Both the position numbers and the translations under genes were made by a program. 64,000 bases of DNA, taken from assembly GCF_022828245.2 (NCBI RefSeq), contig NZ_CP157587.1, positions 620,001 through 684,000 on the forward strand, written 5' to 3'. The notes beneath the pieces were generated by a model. It searched no databases. It was not told where the DNA came from and was given only the letters and a program-made list of their open reading frames with translations. Positions 59,694-64,000 of the stretch are shown here, one piece after another (within the stretch, counting starts at the first letter, position 1; every line of letters begins with the position of its first letter). The DNA comes from Nanosynbacter sp900555675. GTDB taxonomy: Bacteria > Patescibacteriota > Saccharimonadia > Saccharimonadales > Saccharimonadaceae.

Positions 59694-61272
59694 CATATTT
59701 GTCCATTATATATATTTCTGTCTCATCAAGTGACATAATGTCGTCCAGATCGGTAATAACCGTCTCGTCTATAAAACCAACTTTAGACAGCTCTCTGAAT
59801 GACGATAGTTGCAACCATGAAGAATTCCAAACACCAAACACCATTCCATCTGCAATTACAGGACATCCGTATAATATAGAAATAATTGAGTTGCGTAGCA
59901 CAAGTCTACACAAAGGTTCGTTAAATTTTCTATTTCTGTCTAATTTAATACTAATACGTTGTAGCCATATATCTAAGTACCCCACATTTGGAACATCGGA
60001 AAACTTACGTATAATTTTTTGGTGTATATCCCCTCGTTCCTTTTCCGCCTCAAACGATATCAACTTTGATATCACAGAAGCGCCAGTTGCATATGTCCGA
60101 GGATTATTAAGCATTATATCCACTACGGTAGCAATCATCGCATCGCTCTGAAAGGGCTTATTCTTAAGAGCTTCTATACGCTTTCGAAAATCCCCAAGCA
60201 ACCTATTTACGCTTCCCGAATTTTTATGTATTTTTGAGAAGTTCCTTATATAAAGTAACTGGTGCTGTAGTCCAAGATTATTATCTCCATAATTAGATAA
60301 AATCAGGCTAATCTTATCAGCCTTAACCGAAGTGTCAATAACATTATCCGCGACCACCGTCTTGTTTGGATTCAATTTGAAATTTAATTCCGCTAATATA
60401 CCACTCAACTCTAAAAGAATTTTTTCAGCATCTTGACGACTATTTGTGAAAATTCTATAGTCGTCCCGATATCTAAGTATCTTATATTCTTTAATCTTCG
60501 CTTTTCTCAGCTGCTCGCTTAACAACATATCTGCGAAGCCAAGGACCATTTCCGCAATTAAATCAGACACCATGTTGCCTTGAGGTATGCCGTTTGTCTG
60601 TCTGTTATGCATATCTTGCAAACAATTGTCGATACTATTTCCTAGCAGCCCGCCTTTTCTATCTAGCCCTCTGTGGTTACCTTTCGCTATTTTTTTATCA
60701 TGAAGCGCCCATGCAACTGAATGTGTATACAGAGACCCGTAACAATCTGTGATGTCTGTAGTAGTAAGATACTTGAATTCTAGCGATAATTTGATTGACG
60801 CCTGTTCCATCTCGCTCCACCAACGATTTATATTCTCTTCTTTTTCTGTATTTCCTTTACTCTCGTCAGGTTTTTGTGGAATGTTTATCGCAATAATCTT
60901 ATTATTGCTTCGCATCCTTTCGAAGCACTTCTTAATAAAAGTCCAATTCTCTTTCTCTGTAAGTAAATTCACTAGCTCAACATAAAGAATCGGGTGAACA
61001 AGTTCGTATGGTCTCCATGTGTATGCACCATCATTGTTAGCGAGTAACGTATAATTCACACCCTCAAAAGCACCTGGACCTTTTGCATTCTTACTACTAT
61101 TCCTATAGTTTCCTTTTTGCACTATGTTATCAGCACAGTCTAATAGATTTTGCATATTAAAATAAGTAGGCAAACCAAAATTGCAATATGAATTAGGTCG
61201 TAATAATAAATCTCTAGCTTCAGAATGCTCTAATTCTAAGATAAGCTTACCCATTATTTCGCAATCTTCCAA
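59686..61272 (-). CDS. stand-alone reverse transcriptase (defence/unknown-group type)
   Basis: 528 residues from the TTG at 61272, which has AGGTGA upstream; ATG 61254 is an alternative. RT motifs: YLTTTDITDCYGSLYTHSV (motif A with Asp173 and Asp176), TNGIPQGNMVSDLIAEMVL (motif B, about 226), KILRYRDDYRIF (motif C, YRDD at about 268-271 instead of YADD) and ELNFKLNPNKTVV (motif D side). About 165 residues precede and 210 follow the RT core. There is no maturase, HNH, integrase or protease domain, so it is not a group II intron protein. The long extensions, PQG and YRDD pattern suit the UG/DRT antiviral RTs. The family class is inferred. Confidence 0.8.
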   Translation of the reverse strand: MEDCEIMGKLILELEHSEARDLLLRPNSYCNFGLPTYFNMQNLLDCADNIVQKGNYRNSSKNAKGPGAFEGVNYTLLANNDGAYTWRPYELVHPILYVELVNLLTEKENWTFIKKCFERMRSNNKIIAINIPQKPDESKGNTEKEENINRWWSEMEQASIKLSLEFKYLTTTDITDCYGSLYTHSVAWALHDKKIAKGNHRGLDRKGGLLGNSIDNCLQDMHNRQTNGIPQGNMVSDLIAEMVLGFADMLLSEQLRKAKIKEYKILRYRDDYRIFTNSRQDAEKILLELSGILAELNFKLNPNKTVVADNVIDTSVKADKISLILSNYGDNNLGLQHQLLYIRNFSKIHKNSGSVNRLLGDFRKRIEALKNKPFQSDAMIATVVDIMLNNPRTYATGASVISKLISFEAEKERGDIHQKIIRKFSDVPNVGYLDIWLQRISIKLDRNRKFNEPLCRLVLRNSIISILYGCPVIADGMVFGVWNSSWLQLSSFRELSKVGFIDETVITDLDDIMSLDETEIYIMDKYDE

Positions 61273-61292
61273 ATAGTATCACCTGTTGTCAT
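61254..61292 (-). CDS. possible leaderless upstream open frame of the RT gene
   Basis: 12 codons, MTTGDTIWKIAK, from the ATG at 61292, which lies seven bases after TATAAT (61300-61305). Its TAA stop overlaps the RT ATG at 61254 (TAATG). It could couple or regulate RT translation. It competes with the TTG start at 61272, so it remains a hypothesis. Confidence 0.3.
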   Translation of the reverse strand: MTTGDTIWKIAK

Positions 61293-61299
61293 ATTAAAC

Positions 61300-61305
61300 A
61301 TTATA
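61300..61305 (-). promoter_or_regulatory. -10 box upstream of the RT gene
   Basis: TATAAT on the minus strand in the 46-base gap between the acidic-protein gene and the RT gene. No good -35 box is visible. It suggests the RT can be transcribed independently. Confidence 0.4.
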
Positions 61306-61318
61306 CTATGTCCCATTC

Positions 61319-63088
61319 TTATCTTATGATTATTTCCTGTTTTATCGAAGAGATCTTAATAGCCAAAAAACCTAGCAATTCCGCTAAAGGTAAAAACATA
61401 TTGACGCCATAGCTATTCGAAGTCGTATCATCTTCCGGATTCAACGGACTGTCATCAGCCCAAATCCCCGAATAAACGCCGGATATATTTGTATTATTCG
61501 CATCATCTTCGCCACAATTATAATTAACTTTTTCCTCCGATGAATTATCTGACGAAACAGGAATTTCTTGAAGAACTGGAATATTTAATTCCCTGTTCAA
61601 AATATTATCGGTATCATCACAATAATCGCTCGATTCTTCAATTTTTACAGAGCATTTTGCCTCATCGCATTCATCCGTAGTAACCAATCCCCTACATTCT
61701 TCAGCCAATTCAGCTTTTTTCGCGAGTTTTTTCACAACCTTATCGACGATATTATTCCGATCAATTACATCATCGACTAATTTCAAATCGGGAGTAAATT
61801 GTCCCATTATTTCAGGTCTATTAGTCGGCAATTCTTCCGATTCACGCGTAACTTCTTCGCCCAACTCTGCGCAATCACCCAAATCATCCGCCATATTATC
61901 TGTTTCATTCACGACCGTACAATTGTCAAAATCTTCATCCACAGCAATATTCTCTGAATCTTCGAAACATACTTTATGCTTTCCAAAATCACATTGCGGT
62001 AAAATTGGCAAATCCTTCTTATTTTCTGTCAATTCAACAGATTCAATTCTTTTACGCACAGCTTCATCGTTAAACTCTGTCTCAGCTGGCGCATTATTAT
62101 TGTCATCTTTCATCACCACATCAATTTCATTATTGACTTGAACAAAATCACGCACAGGCGAGGAGTTTGTCTCATTATGAATAACTTTCTCAGCCAAACC
62201 TTCCTTTGAAGTAGAATCTTCCAAAAACAGTGCAGTGTTTATGTCATTTTCATCTCCTACATGGCCATCTTTCTTTATAGATAATTCTCTCGGCAATTCA
62301 TCCTCTTTATCAACAGCCGGAGCTTGATTTTCAAAAGACATATCTTCTTTATGAATGTCTACTTTTTTATCAACATCTTCCGAGTCCATCGAGTTAATTT
62401 GACTAGCCGCCTCAGTCTCGTCCGGCTCTTCGTTAATTTTCGGCGGGATATTTTCTTTGATTATTTTCGCGCTTGGAATATTTTCCGACGACGTACTCTC
62501 ACTATTCAAACATTCATCATCCGTCGGTTTGTTCGCCTCATTACTTTCCGCCGACACGCACATCGACGCATCATTATCGCTCGCTTCCGACTTAACCGCA
62601 GGTTTTTCTGACACAGATTCAGTTTTTTCATTTTCTGATAGACTATCTTTTTTAATCGACTCGGGCGGCTTCTCTTCGTTATCAGCACTGACATATCCAG
62701 CAACAACAACATCACAACCATCGTCCATTAAGGCAGACAAATAACTCTTCGGCTCTTCTGCTGCCGACTGTAAATTCTCTTCAGCAAAATTTCGCATTCT
62801 TAATATCGGACAAGTTCCCGCCGCAGCGCAACTGGCACACGCCGCGCTGGCTACGTTTTGGCAAATTTCCGATCGCCTTTCAGCGTCCAAACATTCCTCT
62901 GCTGTTTCCGCTTTATTTTCCTCAGTAAATGACGTATCAATTTTCTCACCGCTAGCAACCGCTTCTACCAAATTTAATTCAGCCGTATCATCATCAATTC
63001 CTGAAGATAGATCCTGAAAATTAACATCGCCATTCAACGCCGAGAAAACATTAAAATCGCCCACTCCATCCGCCAAACCTTCGTTCAT
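61319..63088 (-). CDS. very acidic, cysteine-containing disordered protein with C-terminal hydrophobic segment
   Basis: 589 residues, not recognised. Most of it (about 110-540) is low-complexity, rich in Glu, Asp, Ser and Asn, with scattered cysteines. Near residue 70-95 a cluster reads CQNVASAACASCAAAGTCP (five Cys in 19 residues), which could bind metal or an iron-sulfur cluster. The C-terminus is hydrophobic (NMFLPLAELLGFLAIKISS) and may enter the membrane. Its ATG overlaps the reductase stop (ATGA), so the two are coupled. A scaffold or electron-carrying partner of the reductase is possible. Despite its odd composition it is a long, intact frame with normal codon use. Confidence 0.75.
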   Translation of the reverse strand: MNEGLADGVGDFNVFSALNGDVNFQDLSSGIDDDTAELNLVEAVASGEKIDTSFTEENKAETAEECLDAERRSEICQNVASAACASCAAAGTCPILRMRNFAEENLQSAAEEPKSYLSALMDDGCDVVVAGYVSADNEEKPPESIKKDSLSENEKTESVSEKPAVKSEASDNDASMCVSAESNEANKPTDDECLNSESTSSENIPSAKIIKENIPPKINEEPDETEAASQINSMDSEDVDKKVDIHKEDMSFENQAPAVDKEDELPRELSIKKDGHVGDENDINTALFLEDSTSKEGLAEKVIHNETNSSPVRDFVQVNNEIDVVMKDDNNNAPAETEFNDEAVRKRIESVELTENKKDLPILPQCDFGKHKVCFEDSENIAVDEDFDNCTVVNETDNMADDLGDCAELGEEVTRESEELPTNRPEIMGQFTPDLKLVDDVIDRNNIVDKVVKKLAKKAELAEECRGLVTTDECDEAKCSVKIEESSDYCDDTDNILNRELNIPVLQEIPVSSDNSSEEKVNYNCGEDDANNTNISGVYSGIWADDSPLNPEDDTTSNSYGVNMFLPLAELLGFLAIKISSIKQEIIIR

Positions 63089-63747
63089 TGCTCAAAAAAA
63101 GTCTCCGTTGAAATTTTCAATTCATTCACACCGGCGGCGGATAATTTTTGCCAAACATCTCTAACAAACGACAAACTTCCACAGACCAAAAAATGCGCAT
63201 CTTCTGGCGTTTCATGAACAATTTTTTCCACATTAAATCGACCATTAAACCAACCGTCTTTTTCTTCAATTTGCTGGCGAGTACTGAATTTCTTCACTCT
63301 AATATTTGACGCCGCTAGCTCATTTTCAAAGACCATATATTCTGGCGATTTTTGGCTAAAATATAAAAACGTCGGCTGACTAGAACTTGCCATAACGCTC
63401 CAAATTGGACTAAGTCCGCAGCCCGCAGCAATTCCGACCAAAGAACTTTCTGTTTGCGGATTAAAATCACCATAAGCGTGGCTAATTTGTAATTTATCGC
63501 CAACATTCCGTGAACATAAATAGCTAGAAAATTCACCGCCAACATTCTTCACTGTAATTGACATTAGCTCATCGTCAGGAGTAGAAGAAATGCTATAAGC
63601 CTTCCCTTCACGCACACTACTACCATCAATAAAAACCGTAATATATTGTCCGGCGGTAAAGTCGAACGGTCGCGCAAAATATAACGTCTTCACTTCAGGA
63701 TTTTCCTGACGGACGCGTACAATTTCAACCTCTAATGAATCACGCAT
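63085..63747 (-). CDS. ferredoxin-NADP reductase-like FAD/NAD(P) oxidoreductase
   Basis: 220 residues with the FNR fold: FTAGQYITVFIDG, the FAD motif GKAYSISSTPDD (RxYS type, with Lys-Ala-Tyr-Ser), VGGEFSSYL (second FAD loop), the NAD(P) motif GIAAGCGLSPIWSVM (about 105) and the end VCGSLSFVRDVWQKL. No ferredoxin, flavodoxin or haem domain is fused, so it needs a separate electron partner. It overlaps the upstream NrdG-like gene by 16 bases and the downstream acidic-protein gene by four. A role supplying electrons to the radical-SAM activase is plausible (inference). Confidence 0.85.
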   Translation of the reverse strand: MRDSLEVEIVRVRQENPEVKTLYFARPFDFTAGQYITVFIDGSSVREGKAYSISSTPDDELMSITVKNVGGEFSSYLCSRNVGDKLQISHAYGDFNPQTESSLVGIAAGCGLSPIWSVMASSSQPTFLYFSQKSPEYMVFENELAASNIRVKKFSTRQQIEEKDGWFNGRFNVEKIVHETPEDAHFLVCGSLSFVRDVWQKLSAAGVNELKISTETFFEQ

Positions 63748-64000
63748 TCTCCAACGTACCTTTCCATTATTTTCTGAGCTTCTCTAAATTCTTCGTCAGT
63801 AAAAGTGTGGTAATTCGCAAACTTTGGACTAATTGTTGTGCCAGTGCGAAAATGTTGTAAGGCAAATCTCTTCGCGCCCTTAACCAACTCGCCAATCTTC
63901 TCAAAATCGCTAACTTCTAGTTGCTCGCGGACAATCGTCGTACGGAATTCGTGATCAATTCCCGAATCAATCATCAACCGAACATTCTCCTTAATCGCTT
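63732..64000 (-). CDS. anaerobic ribonucleotide reductase activase-like radical SAM protein, C-terminal part
   Basis: About 89 residues are visible; the N-terminal radical SAM region lies beyond the window edge. The segment MIDSGIDHEFRTTIVREQL matches the region of NrdG-like activases that reads SGIDYEFRTTV, followed by FALQHFRTG and a short C-terminal helix. NrdG generates the glycyl radical in anaerobic ribonucleotide reductase. The open frame continues to base 64000 without a start, so it is a partial gene. It is coupled to the FNR-type reductase gene. Confidence 0.7.
   Translation of the reverse strand, partial: AIKENVRLMIDSGIDHEFRTTIVREQLEVSDFEKIGELVKGAKRFALQHFRTGTTISPKFANYHTFTDEEFREAQKIMERYVGECVIH

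Noticed and set aside
59686..61272. RT as part of a diversity-generating retroelement, group II intron or retron
   Set aside because: No template/variable repeat pair, target gene with variable C-terminus, maturase domain or structured RNA could be seen within the window near the RT gene.
1..64000. CRISPR array or cas genes
   Set aside because: No regularly spaced repeats and no Cas-like proteins were seen.
1..64000. Recoding of UGA as glycine (SR1/Gracilibacteria code)
   Set aside because: Genes such as the FNR-type reductase end at TGA in ATGA overlaps, and the recognised proteins align without in-frame TGA.

Overview
The window looks like a chromosomal segment of a host-associated Saccharibacterium (TM7; Candidate Phyla Radiation), probably a mammalian or oral Nanosynbacter-type lineage. 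This is inferred from gene content, not from a search. The indications are a compact, moderately AT-rich genome with many short conserved proteins of unknown function, peptidoglycan genes (MurJ, MurC) without outer-membrane genes, several TM7-style small membrane proteins, and an arginine deiminase operon of the kind known from mammal-associated Saccharibacteria. TAA, TAG and TGA all act as stops, so the UGA-glycine code of Gracilibacteria/SR1 does not apply.

Layout. 1-5.9 kb: the right part of a large membrane-protein gene, then the heat-shock genes dnaJ, dnaK, grpE and hrcA, each transcription unit carrying CIRCE operators. 5.9-16.4 kb: a former housekeeping operon (tilS, ftsH, murJ, lepA, a 5'(3')-nucleotidase, guanylate kinase, an LssY-like protein). 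Its lepA gene is cut between domains II and III by about 1.8 kb of foreign-looking DNA holding a MazG-like gene, a SemiSWEET gene and an IS256-type transposase relic. 16.4-20.1 kb: three tRNA genes with CAU anticodons (elongator Met, Ile2, initiator Met), interleaved with a disulfide-less Lpd-like flavoprotein, an ATP-cone protein and a DivIC/FtsB-like protein. 20.1-23.7 kb: an accessory patch with an ADP-ribosylglycohydrolase, a protein with a WhiB-like cysteine motif and TM7-type small proteins. 23.8-33.8 kb: murC, a MazG-like protein, trmB, mscS, small envelope proteins, a VIT transporter, a CAP protein, aspS, a CNNM/CBS protein and a DsbA-like protein. 33.8-40.5 kb: two CorA genes and the arcA-argF-yfcC-arcC operon. 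40.6-51.4 kb: methyltransferase, heterodimeric ABC exporter, tRNA-Pro, NUDIX, a polar amino-acid ABC importer, an OpgB/LtaS-like transferase and galE. 51.4-59.6 kb: CIRCE-controlled clpB, a methyltransferase, a thiol-redox pair, an ABC-2 exporter and a PdaC-like deacetylase. 59.6-64 kb: a stand-alone reverse transcriptase of the defence/unknown-group type next to an operon of an NrdG-like activase, an FNR-type reductase and a very acidic cysteine-rich protein.

Working together. HrcA/CIRCE control links dnaJ, dnaK, hrcA-grpE and clpB. The amino-acid ABC importer may feed arginine to the deiminase pathway, a direct ATP source for an organism with little central metabolism. Redox proteins (two DsbA-like proteins, a CxxC membrane protein, the FNR protein) and envelope enzymes (PdaC-like, OpgB-like, CAP, MurJ, MurC) fit an epibiont that remodels its surface.

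The most notable points are the split lepA with both halves still open and the downstream half carrying its own promoter, the reverse transcriptase locus, and a promoter layout in which about 17 genes have the -10 box ending 6-9 bases before the start codon, which predicts leaderless mRNAs. All functions are called from sequence by eye.
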